From Chitinophagaceae bacterium (lineage in GTDB: Bacteria; Bacteroidota; Bacteroidia; Chitinophagales; Chitinophagaceae): a stretch of 64,000 bases of DNA. The translations under genes were made by a program, and so were the position numbers. Of this stretch, positions 10,226-19,470 are shown piece after piece. How positions within the stretch are numbered: position 1 is the stretch's first letter; the number at the start of each line of letters is the position of its first letter. The stretch covers positions 1,674,001-1,738,000 of the forward strand of contig JADJVB010000010.1 in the NCBI GenBank assembly GCA_016710745.1, read 5' to 3'. The notes under the pieces were generated by a model, which made no database searches, was not told the DNA's origin, and saw nothing but the letters and a program-made list of their open reading frames with translations.

Positions 10226-10882
10226 TTATCTCAAATCAACCAATTCCATGCCCGGGTAATTTTTTTGATTGAATACAAAAGTAGCATCGGAAATAGCCGA
10301 ACTGGTATTCATGGCACTAACTGTGTAGGTGTACCGGTTTCCGGCTTTTTCAAAAATTTTGGTCGACTTGATGGTTTGCGTGGCCTTATTAATGAAGATG
10401 AGTACTTTATGAAACATCTTTGTTTTGTCGATCGGGGTTAATTCAATTTCCTGGATACCTTTTGCGTCGCTGTTTAACTTGTATAAAAAATCACGGTCGT
10501 AAAAATTGGTAAATAATTTTTGTGGGGTGATGGTATTATTGGTAGCGTCGAGTTTGGTAAGGGTTACTTCTTTTGATGGAGCATCTACCGTCCACACGTT
10601 ACTGCCATCACAAAAAATATCCTGACCCGCCATTTTGATGCGGTACCTGGTTCCTTTCATATATACTGTACCCGTTTTATTTCCTATTTGTTTATTTGAC
10701 GCATTCTCGATCTTCAAAACAAAATTAGACTGAACAGATGTAAAGGTTTTAAACCTGGCACTAACCACATCCAGAATTTTTTTGGCTGCCGGATCACTGT
10801 TCCCCATTCCCTTTGGAACCTGAGCGCCTGCAGTTAAAACCAAACTGGCCCACAGAAAAAGTATACTAAAAAATCGTTTCAT
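10226..10882 (-). CDS. lolA: LolA-like outer-membrane lipoprotein carrier protein
   Basis: The frame from the ATG at 10882 encodes 218 residues, beginning with a signal peptide (MKRFFSILFLWASLVLTAGA). The mature part has the LolA/LolB half-barrel pattern: alternating beta strands such as SVQSNFVLKIEN, GTVYMKGTRYRIKM, IFCDGSNVWTVD and EIELTPIDKTK. LolA shuttles lipoproteins across the periplasm to the outer membrane. In Bacteroidota the annotation is usually LolA-like without a matched LolB. I chose the inner ATG rather than the frame's start 15 bp upstream because it begins the signal peptide directly. A good TTG-N20-TACCTTTG promoter lies 45 bp upstream. Confidence 0.87.
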   Translation of the reverse strand: MKRFFSILFLWASLVLTAGAQVPKGMGNSDPAAKKILDVVSARFKTFTSVQSNFVLKIENASNKQIGNKTGTVYMKGTRYRIKMAGQDIFCDGSNVWTVDAPSKEVTLTKLDATNNTITPQKLFTNFYDRDFLYKLNSDAKGIQEIELTPIDKTKMFHKVLIFINKATQTIKSTKIFEKAGNRYTYTVSAMNTSSAISDATFVFNQKNYPGMELVDLR

Positions 10883-10926
10883 ATGTAATGGCGTCAAATT
10901 AAAATTTCCTAATCCTTAAACGATGG

Positions 10927-10957
10927 CAAAGGTACAAGATTAGAGGGGTTTTTTCAA
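10927..10957 (-). promoter_or_regulatory. Bacteroidota-type promoter for lolA (TTG-N20-TACCTTTG)
   Basis: On the minus strand the -33 TTG lies at 10957-10955 and the -7 element TACCTTTG at 10934-10927, 20 bases apart. This fits the Bacteroidota housekeeping consensus TTG...TAnnTTTG, and the predicted transcript start is about 40 bases before the lolA ATG. Confidence 0.65.
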
Positions 10958-11157
10958 GCCCGGTTTAAACGTAAAATATAATAAACTGTTAATGTAGAAT
11001 GATATGTGAAATATAATGAACCCGAGCTCCGTTAATTCGCAAAAGAATAGCTATTTTGCGTGACTTCAACACAACTCCACTATTGCAACATTGTACATGT
11101 TGTTATACGGTTCAAAAATTGAGCCTTATAGCCAATTTAAATTAATTAACTCATATC

Positions 11158-12354
11158 ATGGAAAGAAATGTGCCTGTTTCCCAGCGGGAATCGTATAACC
11201 CTACGCCATTCTCCGGATTTTTATGGTGGTTAGCTACAGCCGAAAAAGAGATCCTCGTAGATTCGGTGGTTGACAGAAACCGATACCGTATTATTGGTAT
11301 GACTGTTTTGGCAACCTGGGCCTTTGCCACATTTACCTGGACTTACTTTTTCTCCACTTTCGTTGATTCTCTTGCAATTGCGATAGCGCTTGGTTTGTTT
11401 ATGGGATTCATTATCCTCACCATCGACCGGGCGCTGATCAAGGGTATAACCAAATTCAATAAACGAAAACTGGCGCCACTTTTATTTCGCGGATTGCTGG
11501 CCCTTACCATTGGTACGTTTATGGCGCAGCCGGCAGTTTTATATATGTTTGATAAAGAAATAAAACTGCAAACATCGCTCGACAATGAAAAAAAGAAGAT
11601 GTTGAAGCAGGCCGAACTGGTAACGTTGTACAAAACACCGAAGGAAGCTTTAACAAAAGAACAAACCATATTAAAAACTGAATTGTCGGCTAAAGCTGAT
11701 CTGGTAAATACGGCCCGAAATAATTTTTTAGCCGAAACAGATGGCAGCGGCGGGTCGGGTAAAGTGGGGATCAAAGACATCGCCATAGCCAAACGTAACG
11801 AGTACCAGAAACTGGATGCCGAATATCAAAATTTATTAAGATCTACCCAACCCAAACTGGATAGCAACGACGCCGCGTTAGGAAATATTGACGATAAAAT
11901 AAAAGCCGAAGAAGCCAATTTTCTGTTGTACCTCAACAATGGTTTTTTAACCCGGGTAGAAGCTTTATCGAATTTATTAAAGAACAATCCGGCGCTTCAG
12001 TTCCGGTATTACCTGATCGTTTTTATTTTAATGTTGATCGAGTTGATGCCGGTGATCGCGAAAACCATTTTGCCATCGGGTAGTTACGATGAAAAAGTGA
12101 TGCTGCGGGAAGAAATGGAAATTGATATCGCTCATAGCAATATGCGAAAAGAACAACAGTTGAAGGAAATCTATAACCAACTGGCTTTCGAAAACGATTC
12201 GGATGCCATCGCTGCCTTTTTCAGTTTAACCAGGGAGGACCGGAGGGACAAGATCAACGGCTTTAGTAAAAAGTGGAAAGACGACAACCACCAAACCTTT
12301 GACGGTTTTTGGGAGAAGATGAAGAAGGAGATATTGACCAAGCAGGAGAATTAA
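11158..12354 (+). CDS. DUF4407 membrane protein
   Basis: This 398-residue protein has the DUF4407 layout. A short N-terminal cytoplasmic segment (FLWWLATAEKEILVDSV, with DRNRY) comes first. Three membrane segments follow at about residues 45-62, 64-84 and 105-125, then a long charged coiled-coil-rich loop (about 130-260), a fourth membrane segment (about 280-300, YYLIVFILMLIELMPVI) and a charged C-terminal tail. The function of the family is not known. It is a stand-alone gene, convergent with lolA's upstream region and followed by mutS on the same strand. The mutS -7 element lies in the 71-bp gap, so the two genes need not be co-transcribed. Confidence 0.85.
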   Translation: MERNVPVSQRESYNPTPFSGFLWWLATAEKEILVDSVVDRNRYRIIGMTVLATWAFATFTWTYFFSTFVDSLAIAIALGLFMGFIILTIDRALIKGITKFNKRKLAPLLFRGLLALTIGTFMAQPAVLYMFDKEIKLQTSLDNEKKKMLKQAELVTLYKTPKEALTKEQTILKTELSAKADLVNTARNNFLAETDGSGGSGKVGIKDIAIAKRNEYQKLDAEYQNLLRSTQPKLDSNDAALGNIDDKIKAEEANFLLYLNNGFLTRVEALSNLLKNNPALQFRYYLIVFILMLIELMPVIAKTILPSGSYDEKVMLREEMEIDIAHSNMRKEQQLKEIYNQLAFENDSDAIAAFFSLTREDRRDKINGFSKKWKDDNHQTFDGFWEKMKKEILTKQEN

Positions 12355-12390
12355 ATGAATTACCACAGTTTTAAACCCGTGGCAATTCAT

Positions 12391-12398
12391 TATTTTTG
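12391..12398 (+). promoter_or_regulatory. Putative -7 element TATTTTTG for mutS
   Basis: This is an exact match to the Bacteroidota TAnnTTTG element, 28 bp before the mutS ATG. No TTG is visible at the expected -33 distance, so it rests on the -7 box alone. Confidence 0.45.
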
Positions 12399-12403
12399 TC
12401 GCC

Positions 12404-12419
12404 TCCCGATGAATCGGGA
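12404..12419. repeat. Palindrome TCCCGATGAATCGGGA in the mutS leader
   Basis: Two 7-bp arms flank a 2-base centre. It lies between the putative -7 element and the mutS ATG at 12426, so it would form a hairpin inside the short mutS leader RNA. The core matches the dispersed palindrome family of this window. Confidence 0.7.
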
Positions 12420-12425
12420 CAAGCT

Positions 12426-15029
12426 ATGGCAAAAAAATCTGCTGATACTCCCTTAATGCAACAGCACCAGGCCATCAAGGCCAAATACCCTGATGCCATT
12501 CTGCTTTTCAGGGTAGGCGATTTTTATGAAACCTTCGGACAGGATGCCGTTACCACAGCTGCTGTGCTGGGCATCACCCTTACCAAAAGACATAGCGGCG
12601 ATCCAAACGCCCAGGAACTGGCTGGCTTTCCGCATCATGCGTTGGATACCTATTTGCACAAACTGGTAAAGGCCGGTTACCGCGTTGCCATCTGCGATCA
12701 ATTGGAAGATCCCAAACAGGCCAAAGGCATTGTAAAACGAGGAGTAACCGAATTGGTAACACCCGGTGTGGCCACCAGCGATAAATTACTGGAACATAAC
12801 AGCAATAATTTTTTAGCAGCGTTACATATCGGCAACGATATGATCGGCATCGCTTTTTTAGACATCAGTACCGGAGAGTTTTTTGTTGCGGAAGGAGATA
12901 AGGAATATGCTGATAAGTTATTGCAGAGCCTGAAGCCCGCCGAAGTGATCTTTCAGCGAAGCCATCAAAAATATTTTAAAGAAAATTTCGGCAGCAAATT
13001 TTTCACCTATACGCTGGATGAATGGATCTTTGCTGAAGCCTATGCAACCGAATCCTTATTAAAACATTTTGGTACCCATAGCCTCAAAGGTTTTGGTATC
13101 GAAACCCGGCAATCGGGCATCATTGCAGCCGGTGCCATTCTGCATTATTTAAAAGATACCGAACATCCCAACCTGGGGCATATCACGTCCATTCAAAGAA
13201 TCGACCGGGAAGATCATTTATGGATGGATCGCTTTACTATCCGAAACCTTGAACTGTTGGGCGGCGCCGAAGGCAGCCAAACCCTGTTGAAAGTATTGGA
13301 TAACACCGTTTCGGCCATGGGTGCCCGTTTGCTAAAAAGATGGATGCTGTTGCCGTTAAATAATATCGTCAAGATCAATGAACGGTTAAACACGGTTGAG
13401 TTTCTAATCAAAGAAACCGATCTCCGGAATAAGTTAGCTCAGTACATTAAACAGGCCGGCGATGTAGAAAGGCTGGTGAGCAAAGTGCCGCTAAAAAAAG
13501 TAAATCCAAGGGAAGTATTGCAGATCGCCAGGGGATTACAACAAACCGACGGGATCAAAAAAATCTGCGAAGCGTCATCCAATGAATATTTAAAAAGGTT
13601 GGGCGATTCGCTTAATCCCTGCAAATATATTTTAGAGAAGATCCTGAAAGAACTGAATGAAAACCCGCCGGTGGCAGCGTCCAAGGGTTCTGTAATTGCC
13701 GGTGGTATTGATAAAGAACTTGATGAATTGCGCAGGATCGCCAGCGGCGGTAAAGATTTTTTGGTGGAGATTCAGCAGCGGGAAGCATTGGCAACCGGAA
13801 TTTCTTCTCTAAAGATCAGTTTCAATAATGTATTTGGCTATTACCTGGAAGTAACACACGCGCATAAAACCAAGGTGCCCGACACCTGGATACGCAAGCA
13901 AACCCTCGTTAATGCCGAGCGATACATTACACCCGAATTAAAAGAATACGAAGAGAAAATTGTTGGCGCTGAGGATAAAATACTCGCCATTGAAATGCAG
14001 CTTTTTGAGGAACTGTTGAATGAGTTGCAGGATTATATAGCGCCCATGCAGGTAAACGGAAACGTGATGGCCATAATAGATTGTCTTAGCTGCTTTGCCA
14101 ACAACGCCCTGCATTATAAATATAAAAAACCGCAGTTGCAGGATGATTGTATCCTTAATATCAGGGATAGTCGACACCCGGTCATCGAACAAAACCTGCC
14201 GGTGGGAGAATCCTATATCGCCAATGATATTTACCTCGATCCTTCATCGCAACAGATCATCATTTTAACCGGCCCGAACATGAGTGGTAAGAGCGCTATT
14301 CTGCGGCAGACGGCCCTGATCACGTTAATGGCGCATATGGGCTGTTTTGTACCGGCCAGTGAGGCAAAAATTCCCCTAACCGATAAGATCTTCACCAGGG
14401 TAGGGGCCAGCGACAATTTAAGCGGTGGTGAAAGTACTTTTATGGTGGAGATGAACGAAACGGCCAGTATAATCAACAACCTCACCAAACGCAGTTTGAT
14501 CCTGCTCGATGAAATAGGCCGGGGTACGTCAACTTATGATGGTATCAGTATTGCCTGGAGCATTGCCGAGTTTTTGCATAACTCCGTGCATCAACCCAAA
14601 ACATTATTTGCCACCCATTACCATGAGCTCAATGAACTGGAGAATAAATTCGAAGGCATAAAAAACTTTCATGTTACCAACAAAGAGGTCGGCAACAAAA
14701 TAATCTTTCTGCGCAAATTGGCACCTGGCGGCAGTACCCATAGTTTCGGAATTCATGTGGCCCGCATGGCGGGTATGCCACCCGAACTCATCAACCGCGC
14801 AAATGAAATTTTAACCCAGCTCGAGCTTAGCCGCGAAGACGGAAACCAGGGTCACTTCGACGAAACCGTTAAGCAATTAAATAATCCAAAAATGCAGCTC
14901 AGCATTTTTGATGCCCATTCAGCTACGTTCGAGGAGATCAGGAAATTACTGGAAGCGGTTGATATAAACCGCCTAACACCTGTAGAAGCTCTTTTGAAGC
15001 TTCAGGAGATTAAAGGGAAGGTAAAATAA
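12426..15029 (+). CDS. mutS: DNA mismatch repair protein MutS
   Basis: The ATG at 12426 gives 867 residues starting MAKKSADTPLMQQ. MutS recognises mispaired bases and recruits MutL. The mismatch-binding N-terminal domain shows FRVGDFYETFGQDA, with the Phe-x-Glu wedge motif (FYETF). It is followed by the connector, core and clamp domains. The C-terminal ATPase has Walker A GPNMSGKS, ESTFMVEMNETA, Walker B LILLDEIGRGTSTYDG and FATHYHEL. Length and order are normal. A longer frame from the TTG at 12396 would read through the leader palindrome and is unlikely. Confidence 0.97.
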   Translation: MAKKSADTPLMQQHQAIKAKYPDAILLFRVGDFYETFGQDAVTTAAVLGITLTKRHSGDPNAQELAGFPHHALDTYLHKLVKAGYRVAICDQLEDPKQAKGIVKRGVTELVTPGVATSDKLLEHNSNNFLAALHIGNDMIGIAFLDISTGEFFVAEGDKEYADKLLQSLKPAEVIFQRSHQKYFKENFGSKFFTYTLDEWIFAEAYATESLLKHFGTHSLKGFGIETRQSGIIAAGAILHYLKDTEHPNLGHITSIQRIDREDHLWMDRFTIRNLELLGGAEGSQTLLKVLDNTVSAMGARLLKRWMLLPLNNIVKINERLNTVEFLIKETDLRNKLAQYIKQAGDVERLVSKVPLKKVNPREVLQIARGLQQTDGIKKICEASSNEYLKRLGDSLNPCKYILEKILKELNENPPVAASKGSVIAGGIDKELDELRRIASGGKDFLVEIQQREALATGISSLKISFNNVFGYYLEVTHAHKTKVPDTWIRKQTLVNAERYITPELKEYEEKIVGAEDKILAIEMQLFEELLNELQDYIAPMQVNGNVMAIIDCLSCFANNALHYKYKKPQLQDDCILNIRDSRHPVIEQNLPVGESYIANDIYLDPSSQQIIILTGPNMSGKSAILRQTALITLMAHMGCFVPASEAKIPLTDKIFTRVGASDNLSGGESTFMVEMNETASIINNLTKRSLILLDEIGRGTSTYDGISIAWSIAEFLHNSVHQPKTLFATHYHELNELENKFEGIKNFHVTNKEVGNKIIFLRKLAPGGSTHSFGIHVARMAGMPPELINRANEILTQLELSREDGNQGHFDETVKQLNNPKMQLSIFDAHSATFEEIRKLLEAVDINRLTPVEALLKLQEIKGKVK

Positions 15030-15152
15030 TAGTCCGTATTTGAGTTTGCTTATGTAAACATGGAACTTTTGTCATCAAAGCTGTTAAAACGATATTAACA
15101 CTTGCAGCGATAGTGCCAAAAAAGGAGTCTTTAGTATAATTTTACCGAACTT

Positions 15153-17171
15153 ATGATTAAAAAGCTACTCGTATTCATCGTCTTTTGTTTTGTAATATGG
15201 AGTAATAGCCTTGCACAAACCTGTACCACGCTGGGGCAAAATCCGTCTACGGCTTTTCCGGTATGCGGTACCAATGTATTTTCGCAGGGTACCGTGCCGT
15301 TTTGCGGGGGTCGGTCAATTCCTGCACCACCCTGCCCAAGGGCCCCTTTTTCTGATAAAAATCCATTTTGGTACAAGTTTACCTGTTTTGCAACCGGCAC
15401 TTTAGGATTTGCTATTACGCCAAACACACCGGAGGATTACGATTGGGAAATTTTTGATATTACCGGCCGCAATCCGGATGCTGTATATTCAGATGCCAGC
15501 CTGATCGTAGCTTTTAACTGGAGCGCTGAGTTTGGCGTTACCGGCACGAGTGCTTCGGCGGGCAGCTTGAGGGAATGCGATGGTCCCGGCGTACCGCTCA
15601 TGAGTGCCATGCCCACACTGACGGTCGGGCATACTTACATTTTGCTGGTGAGCCATTTTACAGATACGCCTAATGGTTATAGTCTTACATTTGGAGGTGG
15701 CACCGCCAATATAACCGATCCTAAAGAGCCCCACATGGAAAGCGCCAGGGCGGCCTGTGACGGCACCCGGTCTACCATCAAGCTTAATAAAAGAATGAAG
15801 TGTAATAGTCTTACAGGCAGCGGGTCAGAGTTTACCCTTACACCACCCCTGGCCAATGTAATTTCGGCTACAGGTTTTGGTTGTTCCAACGGTTTCGATA
15901 TGGACTCGCTGATTCTCACCCTGGATACGCCTTTGCCACCCGGTACCTATATGATCAATATCAAAAACGGAACAGATGGCACGACCATAAAAGACAATTG
16001 CGACCGGGAGATCCCTCAAGGCGAGAGTATCCCGATGATCGTTTATCCTTTGGTACCCACGCCCATGGACAGCCTTTCGAAACTGGGTTGCGCACCGGAT
16101 GAACTACAGCTGGTTTTCAGAAAAAATATGAAATGCAGCAGCATAGCGGCCGATGGCAGCGATTTTAGGGTTACGCTGATTTCGGGCTCAACGCCAGTTT
16201 CGGTTATTGGCGCAACCGGAAATTGTGATGCGGATGGATTGACACCGGTTATTAAAGTGAAATTATCAGCCCCCATACAAACCAAAGGCGTATACGAGAT
16301 CAGGTTGCAAACCGGCAGCGACGGCAATACCATTATTGATGAATGCGGGCAGGAAACACCTGCCGGAGCCACATTAAATTTTGCTACAAAAGATACGGTA
16401 AATGCTGATTTCAGTTATACGATCGGGTACGGATGCGAACGGGATACCATTGATTATTTTCATGATGGCCGCAATGAAGTAAATTTCTGGAAATGGAATT
16501 TCGACCGAACCAGGAACAGCAGTCTGCAGAACCCAACAGTTTTATACGGTTCCTTCGGCGAAAAGAAAACCTTTCTGATCGTTAGTAATGGCGTATGCCG
16601 GGATACCAGCGATACCGTAAGAATATTGCTGGACAATGAAGTGAAGGCTGCATTTACTGCAACACCCATCGTGTGCCCAAATGAATTTGCCACATTTATC
16701 GACAACAGTATCGGAAATATTGTTTCCTGGAACTGGGATTTTGCAAATGGAACAACAAGTTCCTCGCAATCTCCCTCACCACAATCGTATTTTGCAACCA
16801 AGCCTACCAGAGAAGTTTTTCCACGATTGATCGTGCAAAACAATTTGGGTTGCTTTGATACCACCGTTCAAAAAATACTGATACCGTACAGTTGTTATAT
16901 TGCTGTACCCAATGCGTTTACACCAAACAGAGATGGGCTCAATGATTACCTGTATCCGTTAAACGCATACAAAGCAATTGATCTGTTGTTCAGGGTATAT
17001 AACCGGGTAGGGCAGTTGGTATTTGAAACCCGCGACTGGACCACCAAATGGGATGGAAGATTTAAAGGACAGCCCGCCGATCTGGGAACCTATGTGTGGA
17101 TATTGACCTATACAGACGGCGATACCGGGGAAGCCAGGATGCAGAAGGGGACGACGATTTTGCTGAAATAG
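15153..17171 (+). CDS. Secreted PKD-domain protein with T9SS type B C-terminal sorting domain
   Basis: This 672-residue exported protein starts with a signal peptide (MIKKLLVFIVFCFVIWSNSL, then AQ). A Cys-rich N-terminal domain follows. Then come two related Ig-like repeats (about 195-300 and 305-410, each with a K-CNS/CSS-G-S-F pattern) and two PKD-like segments containing FWKWNF and SWNWDF. The C-terminus, about 95 residues, begins AVPNAFTPNRDGLNDYL and contains VYNRVGQLVFE, WDGRFKGQPADLGTYVW. This is the gliding-motility-associated type B (CHU_C) sorting domain. It should be carried across the outer membrane by the type IX system and anchored or released at the cell surface. The binding target is unknown. 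Confidence 0.93.
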   Translation: MIKKLLVFIVFCFVIWSNSLAQTCTTLGQNPSTAFPVCGTNVFSQGTVPFCGGRSIPAPPCPRAPFSDKNPFWYKFTCFATGTLGFAITPNTPEDYDWEIFDITGRNPDAVYSDASLIVAFNWSAEFGVTGTSASAGSLRECDGPGVPLMSAMPTLTVGHTYILLVSHFTDTPNGYSLTFGGGTANITDPKEPHMESARAACDGTRSTIKLNKRMKCNSLTGSGSEFTLTPPLANVISATGFGCSNGFDMDSLILTLDTPLPPGTYMINIKNGTDGTTIKDNCDREIPQGESIPMIVYPLVPTPMDSLSKLGCAPDELQLVFRKNMKCSSIAADGSDFRVTLISGSTPVSVIGATGNCDADGLTPVIKVKLSAPIQTKGVYEIRLQTGSDGNTIIDECGQETPAGATLNFATKDTVNADFSYTIGYGCERDTIDYFHDGRNEVNFWKWNFDRTRNSSLQNPTVLYGSFGEKKTFLIVSNGVCRDTSDTVRILLDNEVKAAFTATPIVCPNEFATFIDNSIGNIVSWNWDFANGTTSSSQSPSPQSYFATKPTREVFPRLIVQNNLGCFDTTVQKILIPYSCYIAVPNAFTPNRDGLNDYLYPLNAYKAIDLLFRVYNRVGQLVFETRDWTTKWDGRFKGQPADLGTYVWILTYTDGDTGEARMQKGTTILLK

Positions 17172-17284
17172 TATGTATTGACTGGAGGTTCGATGATAGA
17201 TACTGGATACTTACAATTTACGAAAAGCGGTCGTTTTTCGTAGACAGTTTCCAGCATCCAGGATCTGGCATCCCGACTCCCAAC

Positions 17285-17806
17285 TCATCCCATCAACTTT
17301 TTCCGTTCATCTCTTTCCTCACGCAGCATGGCACCGAAATCCATTTTACGCACCATGGTCTTAATAACCAAGGCAATTCTTTTTACCTTGGTTGGTTCAG
17401 TTTTGGCCGATTCAATCCATTTAGTAAAATAATTGCGATGGCCCTGTGGTAAGGAATTAAAATAGGCTAAAGCTTCGGGTTCGTCTTGTAAACATTCCAA
17501 CAATGCTGCCGGCGGAAGTATTGATGAATCATCTGATTCAATCTCAACATTCACTACAGCGCCTTTTCTTTTGCCAATGCCTTTTCTGATGTCGGCATTG
17601 AGGGTCATAATAAAGTCACCTCCGCCCATCGGTATCAGGGCTAATTTTTCAACAGCAAACGCATCGAGTTTTCCTTTTACCCTAAACGATTTTTTAACGC
17701 CCGGATTTAATTTGTGAGCCGTTTTTGCCGGTACCACAATGTAGGTCCAGCCGGTCTTTTCGCCCTGCTTGTCGAATTTTTGAATGGTTGCGCTGAATTT
17801 GATCAT
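17285..17806 (-). CDS. DUF1905 plus YdeI/OmpD-associated (OmdA-type) protein
   Basis: The ATG at 17806 encodes 173 residues. The N-terminal half (about 1-90) is a DUF1905 small beta-barrel with KTGWTYIVVPAKTAHKL and GGGDFIMTLNADIRKG. The C-terminal half holds the helical YdeI/OmdA segment: ALAYFNSLPQGHRNYFTKWI and AKTEPTKVKRI. YdeI homologues have been linked to protection against antimicrobial peptides or bacteriocins in enterobacteria, but the role in this phylum is not shown. It is convergent with the T9SS gene. Confidence 0.85.
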   Translation of the reverse strand: MIKFSATIQKFDKQGEKTGWTYIVVPAKTAHKLNPGVKKSFRVKGKLDAFAVEKLALIPMGGGDFIMTLNADIRKGIGKRKGAVVNVEIESDDSSILPPAALLECLQDEPEALAYFNSLPQGHRNYFTKWIESAKTEPTKVKRIALVIKTMVRKMDFGAMLREERDERKKLMG

Positions 17807-17826
17807 CAACTACAAGATAAAAAAAT

Positions 17827-17858
17827 AAAAACGACCCGTAAAAAAACAGGTCGTTTTT
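17827..17858 (-). terminator. Rho-independent terminator downstream of the DUF6249 gene
   Basis: A 10-bp stem AAAAACGACC/GGTCGTTTTT with a 12-base loop lies 44 bp past the stop of the DUF6249 gene on the minus strand. The arm-encoded T-run makes it usable on both strands. Confidence 0.75.
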
Positions 17859-17902
17859 GTTGATCATGTCATATAGATCAGGTAAAAATACTTATTGAGG
17901 GC

Positions 17903-18259
17903 CTAGCCTTTGTTTTCTTCCCTGTCCAGGTTTTTGGTTTGGGAATAACCGGCAAATAACCCGGCACCTGCCATAAAGAAAATACAGGCAGGATACACAC
18001 CGTCCTCATTCAGGCCACTATACCTGGTTAGCAGCAACGCCAGAAAAACGCCGATCCCGATACCCATTAAAAGCAGCGACAGGTTTAAAATAAATACTTT
18101 CCAGAAAGGTGCTGTTCCCTTTCGCCCCGACATAAAAATACTGGCATCGGCGCCTTTTTCTATAAGTGCCAATCTTTCTTTGTTTCGGGTAGATAAATAG
18201 AGGTAAAAAATGCCGAAAACGACAAGAAACAAGGCGATTGGGATTAATATTGGTTCCAT
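17903..18259 (-). CDS. DUF6249-type small membrane protein
   Basis: This 118-residue protein has an N-terminal membrane helix (PILIPIALFLVVFGIFYLYL). A short charged loop follows (STRNKERLALIEKGADASIF, a pattern typical of DUF6249), then two further helices at about 55-78 and 88-108 and a charged tail. Genes of this type often sit next to ECF sigma factors in Bacteroidota, and here it diverges from one across 141 bp. A role with the sigma/anti-sigma pair is suggested by position only. Confidence 0.75.
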   Translation of the reverse strand: MEPILIPIALFLVVFGIFYLYLSTRNKERLALIEKGADASIFMSGRKGTAPFWKVFILNLSLLLMGIGIGVFLALLLTRYSGLNEDGVYPACIFFMAGAGLFAGYSQTKNLDREENKG

Positions 18260-18400
18260 AACTGTTTGTTTTTAAATGATTAATTTTAATTGGTTCATCA
18301 CATATGACGACAGGCTCAGGACTTTGGTTACAGATTGGTTTATTTATTTTAAAAATTCCTGTAACCAGCTACATCGTTTGGTCGTCTTATATAACAGCGT

Positions 18401-18991
18401 ATGGAAAATATTGATGATCAGGTATATATTAACAGGGTGTTAGATGGAGATACACAGGCATTTTCCATGCTGGTGAACCGGTATAAGGATATGGTATTCT
18501 CGTTATCTTTAAAATTGATAAGAAACAGGGAAGAGGCCGAAGAAGCAGCGCAGGATAGCTTTGTGAAGGTGTTTAGGTCATTAAACAAATTTAAAGGCGA
18601 TTCAAAATTTTCAACCTGGCTTTATAAAGTGACTTACAATACGGGATTAGATCAGGTTAAAAAAAATAAACGAACACAACCGGTATTGGCGATTGACGAA
18701 TATACTGAAGCAGAAGTTAAGGAATTGAGTAGCTTTATCGACAGAATAGAGGAAAGCGAGCGAAAACAGGTTATACAAAATTGTTTGGATCAACTACCCA
18801 ACGAAGACAATTTTTTACTTACCCTGTTTTATTTTGAAGAACAATCGGTTAAAGAAATTGCAAAGATCATGGGTATTAATGATAACCATGTAAAGATAAA
18901 ATTACATCGGGGAAGGAAGAAACTGGCAACGGTTATAAAACATTCGATGACACCTGAAATTGAAAATCATTATGAAAGCGAACACAGATAA
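18401..18991 (+). CDS. ECF-type RNA polymerase sigma factor
   Basis: This 196-residue sigma-70 family protein lacks regions 1 and 3, as ECF factors do. Region 2 is seen in AFSMLVNRYKDMVFSL, EEAEEAAQDSFVKVFRSL and FSTWLYKVTYNTGLDQVKK. Region 4 is seen in NEDNFLLTLFYFEEQSVKEI, then AKIMGINDNHVKIKLHRGRK, a helix-turn-helix. It directs RNA polymerase to a small regulon. The next gene overlaps its 3' end by 20 bp and encodes a membrane protein in the usual anti-sigma position. Confidence 0.94.
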   Translation: MENIDDQVYINRVLDGDTQAFSMLVNRYKDMVFSLSLKLIRNREEAEEAAQDSFVKVFRSLNKFKGDSKFSTWLYKVTYNTGLDQVKKNKRTQPVLAIDEYTEAEVKELSSFIDRIEESERKQVIQNCLDQLPNEDNFLLTLFYFEEQSVKEIAKIMGINDNHVKIKLHRGRKKLATVIKHSMTPEIENHYESEHR

Positions 18992-19376
18992 GCATCTTGA
19001 AGACCTGGCTGAAAAGCTGATGAAAGACTTGCCGCTGGAGAAACCCACGGTAAACTTCACCGCGAATGTAATGTCCTTGCTGGAAGCAAAAAGTTCAGCA
19101 ACTGCGTATAAACCATTGATCTCAAAGCGGGCCTGGTTTATACTGTTTACGGCACTTACAGCGCTGTTTATTTTTCTATTCTTCAATGGTGATGCAGAGG
19201 CAGGTGTATGGAGCAGGCAGTTGGGCCTGGATAAGATCAACTATAACGCTTTTGACGGCTTTTCGGGATTCAAACTGTCAACCGTGAGCATGTATTCCCT
19301 GGCGGCGGGCACATTAATGATACTGATACAATTAAGTTTTTTAAAGAAATATTTTAGTAGCAGATTAAAATTCTAG
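18972..19376 (+). CDS. Putative membrane-bound anti-sigma factor
   Basis: The ATG at 18972 gives 134 residues and overlaps the sigma gene by 20 bp, implying translational coupling. The N-terminal 50 residues are soluble and charged (KHLEDLAEKLMKDLPLEKPT). Two hydrophobic segments follow, at about 57-77 (AWFILFTALTALFIFLFF) and about 107-127. There is no zinc-binding HxxxCxxC motif, so it is not a ZAS-type anti-sigma. The role is inferred from position and topology. Confidence 0.65.
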   Translation: MKANTDKHLEDLAEKLMKDLPLEKPTVNFTANVMSLLEAKSSATAYKPLISKRAWFILFTALTALFIFLFFNGDAEAGVWSRQLGLDKINYNAFDGFSGFKLSTVSMYSLAAGTLMILIQLSFLKKYFSSRLKF

Positions 19377-19470
19377 TTTTCTTCCCGCTTTTCATCCGCC
19401 TTCAGCCTCAAATATTGATATTTTGATGAGAGGTAACCCTGGTTACCCGAAAATCAGTATTTTCAAACCT

